From: an uncultured Ruminococcus sp.
Lineage (GTDB): Bacteria; Bacillota; Clostridia; Oscillospirales; CAG-272
Reading direction: 5' to 3'
Assembly: GCA_902765885.1 (NCBI GenBank)
Contig: CACXBN010000168.1
Span: 1 to 15,161 of the forward strand
DNA: 15,161 bases
This document shows, piece after piece, positions 1 to 7,187 of this stretch; position 1 is the first letter of the stretch, and each line of letters starts with the position of its first letter. The notes beneath the pieces are model-generated. The model was given only the letters and a program-made list of their open reading frames with translations. It ran no database searches and had not been told where the DNA came from. A program made the position numbers and the translations under genes.

Positions 1-1
1 A

Positions 2-79
2 TTGTGTCTGATAGAAGACTGCGACAAGATACTGCTTCAAAACAGAGTCAAAAAGGATTGGCGGGATCATCTGTATTAA
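2..79 (+). pseudogene. NUDIX hydrolase-like fragment (decayed, cut by window edge)
   Basis: Frame 2 reads from the window edge to a TAA at 77-79 and includes the stretch CDKILLQNRVKKDW. This resembles the N-terminal strand-loop-strand of MutT/NUDIX hydrolases (an 'hCLIExxxKILLQxRxKxxW' pattern), where the family would next show a PGG segment and then the NUDIX box GX5EX7REUXEEXGU. Neither follows in any frame here; the reading breaks off at the TAA. I infer a truncated gene whose 3' part has been lost, or a chance resemblance. Only about 25 codons are visible, so confidence is modest. Confidence 0.35.
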
Positions 80-174
80 TGCGAAAGTGTTCCGACCGAT
101 GCACTGAACTGTATGCCTCCGGCAAATCTGTTGCAGGTACAATATACAAGCGGGAAAAATACGGTAGCAGATAA
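79..174 (+). pseudogene. IS3-type OrfA (helix-turn-helix) remnant
   Basis: An ATG at 79 opens a 31-codon frame ending in TAA at 172-174. The peptide starts MRKCSDR, continues TELYASGKSVA and ends GTIYKREKYGSR. From memory of the family, IS3/IS150-type OrfA proteins begin with an MRKYSDEF-like segment, then a VVELYxSGKSVxE helix, then a recognition helix of the form GISxSTIYxWIKKY. The order matches, but the piece joining SGKSVA to TIYK is too short, as if a dozen residues were deleted. The rest of the transposase is absent. It begins at the stop codon of the NUDIX-like fragment (TAATG), suggesting an old insertion scar. This is inference from pattern, with no alignment run. Confidence 0.35.
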
Positions 175-180
175 AGATCA

Positions 181-214
181 AGCCCGGAACTCAGCATATG
201 TCGAGTTCTGGGCT
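181..214 (-). terminator. Hairpin downstream of trxB-mtnN, probable terminator
   Basis: AGCCCGGAACTC (181-192) pairs with GAGTTCTGGGCT (203-214) over 12 positions with one G-U, around a 10-base loop. It lies 30 bases beyond the mtnN stop, where the leftward operon should end. The T tract is weak on both strands (GGGCTTTGGTT rightward, GGGCTTGATCTTTAT leftward). It may therefore be a leaky or bidirectional terminator. Confidence 0.55.
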
Positions 215-244
215 TTGGTTATGGTATTATTTCATTAAACGGAT

Positions 245-973
245 TTATAACGATAGCTTTTGATTTTCCGGATTGTCATGCAGCAGAAGTTCTTCAGCGA
301 TTTTTACGGTGATATCAGCAGATATTTCAGCAGATTTTTTTGCAAAAGACGGGTAGTCTTCCACGGCTCCGCTGTCTGCGTCGTCGGAGATTGCCCTGAT
401 TACGACAAACGGTACTTTGTTAACCGTACATACTTGCCCTACAGCGCCGCCTTCCATCTCGCATGCCACTGCTCCGAAGCTCTTTTTGATTCTCTTCTTT
501 GCATTGCCATCCGCTATGAACTGATCACCGGATGCGATAATTCCCGTAACACATTTAATTCCCCGTTTCTTTGCGATATCGGTTATAAGACTGCCGAGGA
601 ATTCTGATGCGGGCATCTCTATCATGTTGATGCCTGATATAAGACCCGGCGGGTCTCCTATACCGCTTGTGTCCATGTCGTGCTGAACTACCGCGCTTGA
701 TACTGCGATGTCACCGATTGAGAGGCTGCTGTCAAGTGTTCCCGCAACGCCTGTGTTTATTATGTAATCGGGAGAGAATCCTATTATCATTCCCTGAGCA
801 CACATTCCGGCAAATACTTTTCCTATCCCGCAAACAGAGCAGATGACGGTGCAGTCTCCGATTTTTCCTGTGGTGTATTCTATGCCGCCGAGAGACTCAG
901 TTTTTTTGTCCGTCATTTTGGCTATTATTATCTCCGCTTCGATTTTCATCGCGGCAATGACCCCGAGTTTCAT
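245..973 (-). CDS. mtnN: 5'-methylthioadenosine/S-adenosylhomocysteine nucleosidase
   Basis: The protein hydrolyses 5'-methylthioadenosine and S-adenosylhomocysteine (and 5'-deoxyadenosine) to adenine plus the ribosyl moiety, detoxifying by-products of AdoMet chemistry and feeding methionine salvage. I place the start at the ATG at 973, because AGGGG lies 8 bases upstream. A TTG two codons earlier (979) has only 2 bases to that site. With this start (242 residues) the catalytic residues fall exactly on Escherichia coli numbering: Glu12, the EME motif at 172-174 and Asp197 in RAISDDAD. The SGDQFI substrate loop is at 148-153, and EMEGGAV replaces the common EMEGAAV/EMEATAI. It lies 19 bases downstream of trxB on the same strand, so the two are very probably cotranscribed. 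Radical-SAM enzymes such as the nearby RimO generate 5'-deoxyadenosine, one possible substrate. Family assignment is secure. Confidence 0.95.
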   Translation of the reverse strand: MKLGVIAAMKIEAEIIIAKMTDKKTESLGGIEYTTGKIGDCTVICSVCGIGKVFAGMCAQGMIIGFSPDYIINTGVAGTLDSSLSIGDIAVSSAVVQHDMDTSGIGDPPGLISGINMIEMPASEFLGSLITDIAKKRGIKCVTGIIASGDQFIADGNAKKRIKKSFGAVACEMEGGAVGQVCTVNKVPFVVIRAISDDADSGAVEDYPSFAKKSAEISADITVKIAEELLLHDNPENQKLSL

Positions 974-992
974 AGACAAATCCCCTTTGAAA

Positions 993-1916
993 TTACTTTT
1001 CTAGCCATTTTCCGGCTTCTTCTGCCGCATTTGCTCCGTCTGCGCAGGCTGTAACTATCTGACGGAGTTTTTTCGTTCTTATGTCGCCGGCAGCAAACAC
1101 GCCATCAACATTGGTTCTGCAGTCCTCACCTGCTACTATATATCCTGCGGGATCAAGATTAAGAACATCTTTGTAAAGATCGCTCTCCGGAATTCTGCCG
1201 ACAGCAACGAAGATGCCGGAGCATTCAACTTTCTTCTCTTCCCCCGTTACGGTGTCTTTCAGGGTAACGGAAGTAACGCGAGATTCGTCTCCCGATATCT
1301 CCTTGACAACTGCATTGAGAATGAATTCTATGTTGTCGTGACCTCCCGCTTTTTTCACGGATGAGGCGGACGCGCGGAAACCTTCTCTTCTGTGGACTAT
1401 ATATACCTTCGAGCAGATGTTCGAGAGATACAGAGCGTCTTCAAACGCCGTGTCTCCTCCGCCGTTTACGATTACTTCCTTGCCGCGGAAAAACATTCCG
1501 TCGCATGTGGCGCAGTAAGAAACTCCCCTGCCTTTATACTCTTCTTCTCCGGGTACGCCGAGAAGCCTGGGCTTGGCGCCTCCTGCGATTATGACAGACT
1601 TCACCTCAAAATCTCCGCGAGACGTGGTGATTACTTTCGGATTTGAAAGAAGATCGACTGATTTGACTTCCGATGTTTTTGATGATGCACCAAATCCCTT
1701 CGCCTGCTTGTTCATTAACATTGCAAGTTCAAATCCCTCGACCGAAGGAAATCCGGGATAATTTTCTATTATGGAAGTGATCCCCATCTGACCTCCAGGG
1801 GAAGCCTTTTCAAACATAATGGATGTCAGTCCCGCGCGTCCAGCGTAGATGGCAGCTGTTGCTCCCGCGGGCCCGTTGCCAATAATGCCTATATCATAGA
1901 TGATTTTTTCAGCCAT
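993..1916 (-). CDS. trxB: Thioredoxin-disulfide reductase
   Basis: Low-molecular-weight FAD enzyme that passes electrons from NADPH to thioredoxin in the cytoplasm. It has 307 residues, the normal length. The FAD dinucleotide-binding GIIGNGPAG is at 10-18. The redox centre SYCATCD has cysteines at 135 and 138, as in the E. coli enzyme. The NADPH site shows GGGDTA at 152-157 and HRREGFR at 175-181, the basic motif typical of NADPH rather than ferredoxin-dependent forms. A C-terminal GDIRTKKLRQIVTACADGA segment closes the FAD site. The frame is open to 2009, but the start at 1916 is preferred: GGAG lies about 12 bases upstream, and a good promoter (1963-1991) would place the transcript start near 1956, inside the longer frame. 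It leads a two-gene operon with mtnN and diverges from recA. Confidence 0.96.
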   Translation of the reverse strand: MAEKIIYDIGIIGNGPAGATAAIYAGRAGLTSIMFEKASPGGQMGITSIIENYPGFPSVEGFELAMLMNKQAKGFGASSKTSEVKSVDLLSNPKVITTSRGDFEVKSVIIAGGAKPRLLGVPGEEEYKGRGVSYCATCDGMFFRGKEVIVNGGGDTAFEDALYLSNICSKVYIVHRREGFRASASSVKKAGGHDNIEFILNAVVKEISGDESRVTSVTLKDTVTGEEKKVECSGIFVAVGRIPESDLYKDVLNLDPAGYIVAGEDCRTNVDGVFAAGDIRTKKLRQIVTACADGANAAEEAGKWLEK

Positions 1917-1962
1917 ATATATGCTTTTCTCCGTATTGATCGTTTTTTTGTGAACCTGAGAC

Positions 1963-1991
1963 ATTATACGATAATAAGGAGCTTTTATCAA
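1963..1991 (-). promoter_or_regulatory. Sigma-A promoter of trxB-mtnN
   Basis: On the minus strand TTGATA (1991-1986) is followed by a 17-base spacer and TATAAT (1968-1963), so the -10 is perfect and the -35 is near-consensus. The predicted transcript start is near 1956, giving a leader of about 40 bases before the trxB ATG. Two copies of GTTCACAAA (minus strand; 1955-1947 and 2007-1999) flank it 52 bases apart, one just upstream of the -35 and one at the start region. Confidence 0.75.
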
Positions 1992-2046
1992 CATTACATT
2001 TGTGAACAAAAATCAGATTATAAGGACTTCTAAAAACAGACGGACA

Positions 2047-2071
2047 GGATGCAAATCCTGGATGCAGATCC
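2047..2071. repeat. Tandem dyad repeat between divergent trxB and recA promoters
   Basis: GGATGCAAATCC (2047-2058) and GGATGCAGATCC (2060-2071) are a direct repeat with one mismatch and a 13-base period. Each copy is itself an inverted repeat (GGAT-N4-ATCC), and the first extends to CAGGAT-GCAA-ATCCTG. The pair lies between the -35 boxes of the two divergent promoters, about 35 bases from recA and 56 from trxB. The arrangement is what one expects of paired operator sites for a dimeric regulator. No regulator is identified. Confidence 0.45.
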
Positions 2072-2105
2072 GGGACCGCAAATCAAAAAGTTAACAATAA
2101 TTGTG

Positions 2106-2134
2106 TTGTGTTAAAAGCGTCAGAATGGTATAAT
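2106..2134 (+). promoter_or_regulatory. Sigma-A promoter of the recA operon, extended -10
   Basis: TTGTGT (2106-2111), a 17-base spacer and TATAAT (2129-2134) with a TG one base upstream (extended -10, TGGTATAAT) make a strong promoter. Transcription would start near 2141, giving a recA leader of roughly 110 bases. An inverted repeat TTAACA (2091-2096)/TGTTAA (2109-2114) overlaps the -35, and the small palindrome ACAATAATTGT (2094-2104) lies just upstream. I see no Bacillus-type LexA box (GAAC-N4-GTTC) in the region. The leader holds a short dyad GGTGGA-TG-TCCACC (2185-2198). Nothing else is evident in this 336-base spacer. Confidence 0.75.
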
Positions 2135-2252
2135 AAACAGGATTATAGTTATAGATACCAAATCGAATCTCAGACCGGCAGCCCGGTGGATGTCCACCAT
2201 CACATTATTAAGTTTAAAATACAGTTATATATATCGAAAGGACATTACGAAA

Positions 2253-3371
2253 ATGGCAAAGGCATCAACAAAGAAACAGGCAGCCCAGACAACCGAGAAC
2301 CAGACTCTGGAAGAAAAGAAAAAGGCTCTTGAGGCTGCAATAAGCAAACTGGAAAAAGAATTCGGAAAAGGAACCATAATCAGAATGGGTGAACATCCGG
2401 ACATGAACGTGTCCGCCGTTTCAACCGGTTCGCTTTCGCTGGACATAGCCCTCGGTGTCGGCGGGCTTCCCAGAGGACGCATAGTTGAGATCTACGGACC
2501 CGAAGCATCGGGAAAAACGACCATAGCCCTCCACGCCATTGCTGAGGTTCAGAAAGCCAAAGGACAGGCGGCTTTCATAGATGCCGAACATGCTCTTGAT
2601 CCCGCATATGCAAAGAATCTGGGCGTCGACATCGACTCGCTGCTTGTTTCACAGCCTGATTCAGGCGAGCAGGCACTCGAGATCCTTGATCACCTGGTCC
2701 GCTCGGGAGCTGTTGACATCGTTGTGGTCGACTCCGTTGCAGCGCTCGTTCCTCAAAAGGAAATAGACGGCGAGATGGGAGACGCTCATGTGGGACTTCA
2801 GGCAAGACTGATGTCACAGGCACTGAGAAAGCTCAGCGGAACAATATCAAAGACAAACTGCATCGTCGTTTTCATCAACCAGCTCAGACTCAAAGTCGGA
2901 GTTGTTTACGGAAATCCCGAAACGACAACCGGAGGAAACGCGCTGAAATATTATGCATCGGTAAGACTTGATATCCGTAAAACAGAAGCCTTGAAGAACG
3001 GAAGCGAAATATACGGAAACCGTGTTAAGTGCAAAGTCGTCAAGAACAAGGTCGCGCCTCCGTTCAAGACAGCGGAATTTGATATCCTTTACGGAAAGGG
3101 AATCGCAAAATCCAGCGAAATACTCGACATGGCCGTCGCTCTCGGATATATTGAAAAGAGCGGAGCATGGTTCTATTACGGTGAAAACAGACTCGGCCAG
3201 GGCAAGGAAAACGCAATAGCCGCTCTTGAAGAAGATCCCGCACTGCTTGCCGAGCTTGAGGAAAAAATCAAAGCAAAGCAGAGCGAGCCGGGTGCAGAAC
3301 ACGACATGCTCGAAGATCTTGATGACGAAGAAGACGATCTCGACATCAGAATGATAGATCTGGACGATTAA
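2253..3371 (+). CDS. recA: RecA recombinase
   Basis: DNA-dependent ATPase that coats single-stranded DNA, drives homologous strand exchange and activates LexA-type self-cleavage. It has 372 residues. The start at 2253 has AAAGGA 10 bases upstream; the frame extends to 2190 but without a better site. Walker A GPEASGKT is at 82-89, the catalytic Glu at 112 (FIDAEHALDP), Walker B VDIVVVD at 154-160, loop L1 EIDGEMGDAHVG at about 170-181 and loop L2 with NPETTTGG at 221-228. A strongly acidic tail (about 349-372) is typical and tempers DNA binding. Loop L2 reads INQLRLKVGVVYG, a mild variant of the usual INQIRxKIGVMFG. It is first gene of a long rightward operon, and recF follows after 37 bases with no terminator between them. 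Confidence 0.98.
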   Translation: MAKASTKKQAAQTTENQTLEEKKKALEAAISKLEKEFGKGTIIRMGEHPDMNVSAVSTGSLSLDIALGVGGLPRGRIVEIYGPEASGKTTIALHAIAEVQKAKGQAAFIDAEHALDPAYAKNLGVDIDSLLVSQPDSGEQALEILDHLVRSGAVDIVVVDSVAALVPQKEIDGEMGDAHVGLQARLMSQALRKLSGTISKTNCIVVFINQLRLKVGVVYGNPETTTGGNALKYYASVRLDIRKTEALKNGSEIYGNRVKCKVVKNKVAPPFKTAEFDILYGKGIAKSSEILDMAVALGYIEKSGAWFYYGENRLGQGKENAIAALEEDPALLAELEEKIKAKQSEPGAEHDMLEDLDDEEDDLDIRMIDLDD

Positions 3372-3408
3372 TTAAAAGATTCAGTGAAAGGGAGGTCGAA
3401 AACCGAAT

Positions 3409-4551
3409 ATGAGAGTGTCATCGATCTCCTTTTTGAACTGGAGAAATCTCGAACCCACAACGGCATCGTTTGAGCCGGGGATCAATGTCCTGTGGGGAAT
3501 GAATGCTCAGGGAAAATCAAATATTCTCGAAAGCATATATTATTTTGCCCGCGGAAGATCGTTCAGAGGAGCGAAAGACAGGGAGTTCATAAGATTCGGA
3601 GAAGATTTTGCGCATGCGGAAATGAAATTCCGCAAGAAAGGCTACCTGTCCGATACGTCACTTGAGGTGACGATACCCAAAAACGGGAAAAAGGTAATGA
3701 AGAGAAACGGCGCGCCGCTTTCTTCGACAGCCGAGATGATAGGAAATTTCAGAGCAGTACTGTTCTCCCCCTCAAATCTTGCGCTTGTCTCGGGCGGACC
3801 GCTTGAGAGAAGGACCTTTCTCGATATTGCGCTGTCGCAGCTTTCGGAAACATATCTCATGAACCTGAGACGGTATTCAAAAGCGCTGGCCGAAAGAAAC
3901 GCGCTCATAAAACTGGCGTCTGACGGGAAAAGCGTCAGCTCAGCCGAGTGGGAAATGTACGCAAGGCTGATGAGTACTTACGGAACATGGATAACTTCAT
4001 TCAGACAGGAGTATTCCCGATATCTTGAAGATGCGGTCAGGAGATATTTCGACGAGATGACGGGGGGAAAAGAATCTCCGGAACTCAGGTACACGTCCCA
4101 CGGCCTGTATGAAGGCATACCGTCTCCTCTCTACACCGTGAAAGAAGACCCCGACGGGACTGCGCTTTACGAAAAACTTACCTCGAATATCGAAAGAGAG
4201 ATCGCGGCGGGAACCACTCTGTACGGAGTGCACAAGGACGACATAAATATTCTGTTCAACGGCCATGAAGCCAAAGCATACGCATCACAGGGACAGCAGC
4301 GCAGCATCGCCCTTTCCATGAAACTTGCAGAGGCTGAGATATCATTCAGCGTGGGCGGAGAATACCCGGTGATCCTCCTTGACGACGTTTTTTCGGAACT
4401 AGATGAATCAAGACGTTCATATATTCTCGACAAGCTCGGAAAAGAAGAACTGAGGCAGATCATCATAACATCATGTGAACCTGATGTCGTTCCGGATGAC
4501 AGGCAGAGCCGGGTGAATTTCACTAAGGTCTCGGCAGGAGGAATAGAGTGA
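3409..4551 (+). CDS. recF: DNA replication and repair protein RecF
   Basis: SMC-like ABC ATPase that with RecO and RecR loads RecA at single-strand gaps. It has 380 residues, the normal length. Walker A GMNAQGKSN is at 30-38, the ABC signature ASQGQQRS at 292-299 and Walker B VILLDDVFSELD at 321-332. The N-terminus MRVSSISFLNWRNL matches the first beta strand of the family. AAGGGAGG lies 13 bases before the ATG, a rather long gap. The location is notable: in most Firmicutes recF lies beside dnaN near the origin, whereas here it sits between recA and recX. Its stop overlaps the recX start (TGATG). No sign of decay is visible, so it is probably the functional copy unless another exists outside the window. 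Confidence 0.95.
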   Translation: MRVSSISFLNWRNLEPTTASFEPGINVLWGMNAQGKSNILESIYYFARGRSFRGAKDREFIRFGEDFAHAEMKFRKKGYLSDTSLEVTIPKNGKKVMKRNGAPLSSTAEMIGNFRAVLFSPSNLALVSGGPLERRTFLDIALSQLSETYLMNLRRYSKALAERNALIKLASDGKSVSSAEWEMYARLMSTYGTWITSFRQEYSRYLEDAVRRYFDEMTGGKESPELRYTSHGLYEGIPSPLYTVKEDPDGTALYEKLTSNIEREIAAGTTLYGVHKDDINILFNGHEAKAYASQGQQRSIALSMKLAEAEISFSVGGEYPVILLDDVFSELDESRRSYILDKLGKEELRQIIITSCEPDVVPDDRQSRVNFTKVSAGGIE

Positions 4552-5195
4552 TGGTTATAGTATCCGTGACCGAATTTGACGGAACGGTAAGCATAAAGGC
4601 AGGCGAAGGCGTTCACTCCGAAATGTTTTCCGTCTCGAAAAAACTATGGAGAGAATATATTTCCGTCAGAGATCTCGCCGAGGGGGATGAAATAAACGAG
4701 GAGATTTATGACGAACTGAAGCTTCTCGACGAAAAAACAGAGGCCCTTCATGCGGCAGTCAGAATGATAGCGGCAGCCGACAGGAGTCTTTACTACATAA
4801 AACAAAAGCTCAAGATAAAGGGATTTTCCGATGACGCTTCCGAATATGCACTTGAAGCACTTGAAAAAGACAAAACGATCGACGAAGACAGTATCTGCAT
4901 GAGAGTGGCGGAAAGAGAAGTCAGATCAAAGTGTTACGGAAAAAGAAGAATAGCCGCATATCTGCTGTCTCACGGATACAGAAGAAGCTCGGTGAACCTG
5001 GCAATAGAGTCGATCCCCGATTCATCATTTGAGGAAGCGATCGACAGGATCATTGAAAAGAAATACCCTTCTTTTTCGGATGACAGCCTGCCCCGGGAGG
5101 AGAAGGCAAAGATATTCGCCGCCCTCTCAAGGCTCGGTTTCACAGGCAGCGAGATATACTCAGCAAGAGACAGACTTAAAAAAACTAACGGGTAA
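4551..5195 (+). CDS. recX: Regulatory protein RecX
   Basis: RecX binds along the RecA filament groove and limits or reshapes RecA activity. It has 214 residues, made of an N-terminal beta-rich extension (about 1-60) and tandem three-helix repeats. The first shows RSLYYIKQKLKIKGF at 78-92, the second KRRIAAYLLSHGY at 131-143 and the third is a weaker C-terminal copy with IFAALSRLGFTGSEI at 188-202. AGGAGG (4536-4541) is 9 bases before the ATG at 4551. A GTG at 4548 could add one residue. The ATG shares one base with the recF stop, so translation is probably coupled. Sequence conservation in this family is low, but repeat motifs plus adjacency to recA make the call firm. Confidence 0.92.
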   Translation: MVIVSVTEFDGTVSIKAGEGVHSEMFSVSKKLWREYISVRDLAEGDEINEEIYDELKLLDEKTEALHAAVRMIAAADRSLYYIKQKLKIKGFSDDASEYALEALEKDKTIDEDSICMRVAEREVRSKCYGKRRIAAYLLSHGYRRSSVNLAIESIPDSSFEEAIDRIIEKKYPSFSDDSLPREEKAKIFAALSRLGFTGSEIYSARDRLKKTNG

Positions 5196-5203
5196 GAACA
5201 AAA

Positions 5204-6583
5204 ATGAACAACAAAAAGGGAAAAGTCGGTTTCGTGTCTCTCGGATGCTCCAAGAACACATGCGACACCGAGGTAATGTTAAAACATCTGCACGATGCCG
5301 GGTACGAGATAACGCCCGACGAGACGGAAGCGGATGTGGTCGTTATCAACACATGCGCATTCATTGAAAGCGCAAAGAAAGAATCCATCGACAATATAAT
5401 AGATATAGCCTGGCTGAAAAAGCACAAAGGGCTGAAAGGAATAATAGTGACGGGCTGTCTTGCGGAAAGATACCGCGAGGAGGTCCTTAAGGAGTTCCCG
5501 GAAGTCGATGCCGTGCTCGGAGTGGGCGGCATACACAAGATAAAGGATGCCGTCGATTCCGTACTTGAAAATTATAAGAAAAAACCGGCCGAAAGATGCA
5601 GGTACTCTTGCTTCGATGACAAGGAAAAATCCGATCTCGGAGGGGAGCGCATCATCACGACCGGGGAGCACATGGCATATATCAAAGTAGCCGAAGGCTG
5701 TTCCAACAGATGCACATACTGCGCTATCCCGCTCATAAGGGGCAAAATGAGAAGCCGCACAATGAAGGACATCGTGGAGGAGGCAACGGCGCTCGATGCG
5801 ATGGGCATAAAAGAGCTTAACATAATCGCCCAGGATACCACCGCATACGGAACGGACTTGTACGGAAAGCCCTGCCTTGACGAACTCATAAGAGCGATAT
5901 GCTCCTCGACGTCGATCCCGTGGATCAGGCTGCTCTACTGCTATCCGGACAAGATAACGGATGAACTTGTCAGTGAGATAAGAGACAATCCGAGAGTCGT
6001 CAAATACATAGATCTTCCGGTTCAGCATATTTCGGACTCCGTACTTAAAAGAATGAACAGGCACGGCCTCTCGGATGTGATACGCGAAGCCGTATCAAAG
6101 CTCAGGAGGGAAGTCCCGGGCATTATACTTCGTTCAACGGCCATAGTGGGATTCCCGGGAGAGACGGACGAAGATTTCGAAAAGCTGTGCGATTTCATAA
6201 AGGAAGCAAAATTCGAGCGTTTCGGCGCATTCACATATTCACGTGAGGAAGACACTCCCGCATACGCTTTTGACGACCAGATAGACGAACAGGTCAAACA
6301 GGACAGATACGACATTCTGATGCAGACCCAGCTTGAGATCAGTGAAAAATTCAATGAGACGAGAGTCGGTAAAACATATAAAGTTCTGTGTGAAGGATAC
6401 GACGTCGTGGCGGAATCCCACTACGGGAGAAGCTACGGAGAAGCCGAAGACATTGACGGAAAGATCTGGTTTACCGCTCCCGGAGGCATCAGGATTGCCG
6501 AAGGTGAAATGGTGGACGTCAAAATAACGGAAGCTCTTGACTACGACCTGGTCGGTGAAGCCAAGATAACTCCATTGAGATAG
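5204..6583 (+). CDS. rimO: Ribosomal protein S12 methylthiotransferase RimO
   Basis: Radical-SAM enzyme with two [4Fe-4S] clusters that adds a methylthio group to the conserved aspartate of ribosomal protein S12. It has 459 residues. The N-terminal UPF0004 domain supplies Cys15 (SLGCSKN), Cys51 (INTCAF) and Cys85 (VTGCLAERY). The radical-SAM CxxxCxxC is at 166-173 (EGCSNRCTYC). The C-terminal TRAM domain lies after about residue 395. GxxKN plus the CAIPxxRGxxRSR segment favour RimO over the tRNA-modifying MiaB, though the families are close. It starts 8 bases after the recX stop with only a poor Shine-Dalgarno (GGGTAAG), so translation probably depends on coupling. RimO next to pgsA and recA is a familiar Firmicute arrangement. 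Confidence 0.95.
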   Translation: MNNKKGKVGFVSLGCSKNTCDTEVMLKHLHDAGYEITPDETEADVVVINTCAFIESAKKESIDNIIDIAWLKKHKGLKGIIVTGCLAERYREEVLKEFPEVDAVLGVGGIHKIKDAVDSVLENYKKKPAERCRYSCFDDKEKSDLGGERIITTGEHMAYIKVAEGCSNRCTYCAIPLIRGKMRSRTMKDIVEEATALDAMGIKELNIIAQDTTAYGTDLYGKPCLDELIRAICSSTSIPWIRLLYCYPDKITDELVSEIRDNPRVVKYIDLPVQHISDSVLKRMNRHGLSDVIREAVSKLRREVPGIILRSTAIVGFPGETDEDFEKLCDFIKEAKFERFGAFTYSREEDTPAYAFDDQIDEQVKQDRYDILMQTQLEISEKFNETRVGKTYKVLCEGYDVVAESHYGRSYGEAEDIDGKIWFTAPGGIRIAEGEMVDVKITEALDYDLVGEAKITPLR

Positions 6584-6602
6584 GCAAAAAGGGGATGATA
6601 CA

Positions 6603-7187
6603 ATGAATCTGCCGAACAAATTGTCACTTATAAGAATAATAATGGCTCCGGTCATACTGTTTTTCCTGGTGGTTCCGCTCGGAATACCGGAACCGTGGCT
6701 AAGCATACTGACAGCAGCTCTGTTTGCCGCTACATCGATCACCGATCTGCTTGACGGCAAAATCGCAAGAAAGCACGGCCTTATAACCGACTTCGGAAAG
6801 TTTATCGACCCGCTCGCCGACAAGTTCTTAGTGATCTCCGCGCTTCTCGGAATCATAGTGAAATACGAGTGGAGCAGACTGGCAGTGGTCTGGGCAACGG
6901 CTATAGTCATACTCAGGGAATTTGCCGTAACATCAATGAGAATGATAGTCTCGAACAAGGACGGTACGGTAATTGCGGCCGGCTGGCTCGGAAAAGTCAA
7001 GACGACCTTGCAGCTTGTGTTCATACATACGATAATACTCGAACCGGTAATCTTCGGCTGGTTCCCGCCGTGCCGTGACTGGCACATTCTCTCCTGGATT
7101 ACAATGGCGGGAATGGTAGTTATGACACTGTGGTCCGGCATCGACTACCTCAGGCAGTACTGGAAATACCTGAGCCCGAACAAATGA
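6603..7187 (+). CDS. pgsA: CDP-diacylglycerol--glycerol-3-phosphate 3-phosphatidyltransferase
   Basis: Integral membrane enzyme that makes phosphatidylglycerophosphate, the committed step to phosphatidylglycerol and cardiolipin. It has 194 residues with several hydrophobic segments (about 8-27, 33-47, 74-86, 92-108 and 161-180). The CDP-alcohol phosphatidyltransferase signature is complete: Asp48-x2-Asp51-Gly52-x2-Ala55-Arg56, then Gly65-x3-Asp69-x3-Asp73, which bind metal and substrate. The N-terminus MNLPNKLSLIRI is characteristic of PgsA. GGGG lies 8 bases upstream of the ATG. The stop overlaps the next start by four bases (ATGA). Confidence 0.95.
   Translation: MNLPNKLSLIRIIMAPVILFFLVVPLGIPEPWLSILTAALFAATSITDLLDGKIARKHGLITDFGKFIDPLADKFLVISALLGIIVKYEWSRLAVVWATAIVILREFAVTSMRMIVSNKDGTVIAAGWLGKVKTTLQLVFIHTIILEPVIFGWFPPCRDWHILSWITMAGMVVMTLWSGIDYLRQYWKYLSPNK

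Noticed and set aside
1917..2009. Longer N-terminus for thioredoxin reductase starting at 2009
   Set aside because: The extra 31 residues contain the likely promoter and precede the conserved FAD-binding N-terminus, so the ATG at 1916 is preferred.
2190..2252. Longer N-terminus for RecA starting at 2190
   Set aside because: No ribosome-binding site. The ATG at 2253 has a proper one and gives a normal RecA N-terminus.
2141..2252. Riboswitch or structured leader in the recA 5' UTR
   Set aside because: Only short dyads (such as GGTGGA-TG-TCCACC) are visible, with no conserved riboswitch core or terminator/antiterminator pair.
5279..6064. 261-codon minus-strand frame opposite rimO
   Set aside because: Antisense to a clear rimO gene, with no Shine-Dalgarno and low-complexity composition. 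A shadow of the rimO codon pattern.
6239..7141. 300-codon minus-strand frame opposite rimO and pgsA
   Set aside because: Covers parts of two well-identified genes in antisense and has no recognisable domain or ribosome-binding site.
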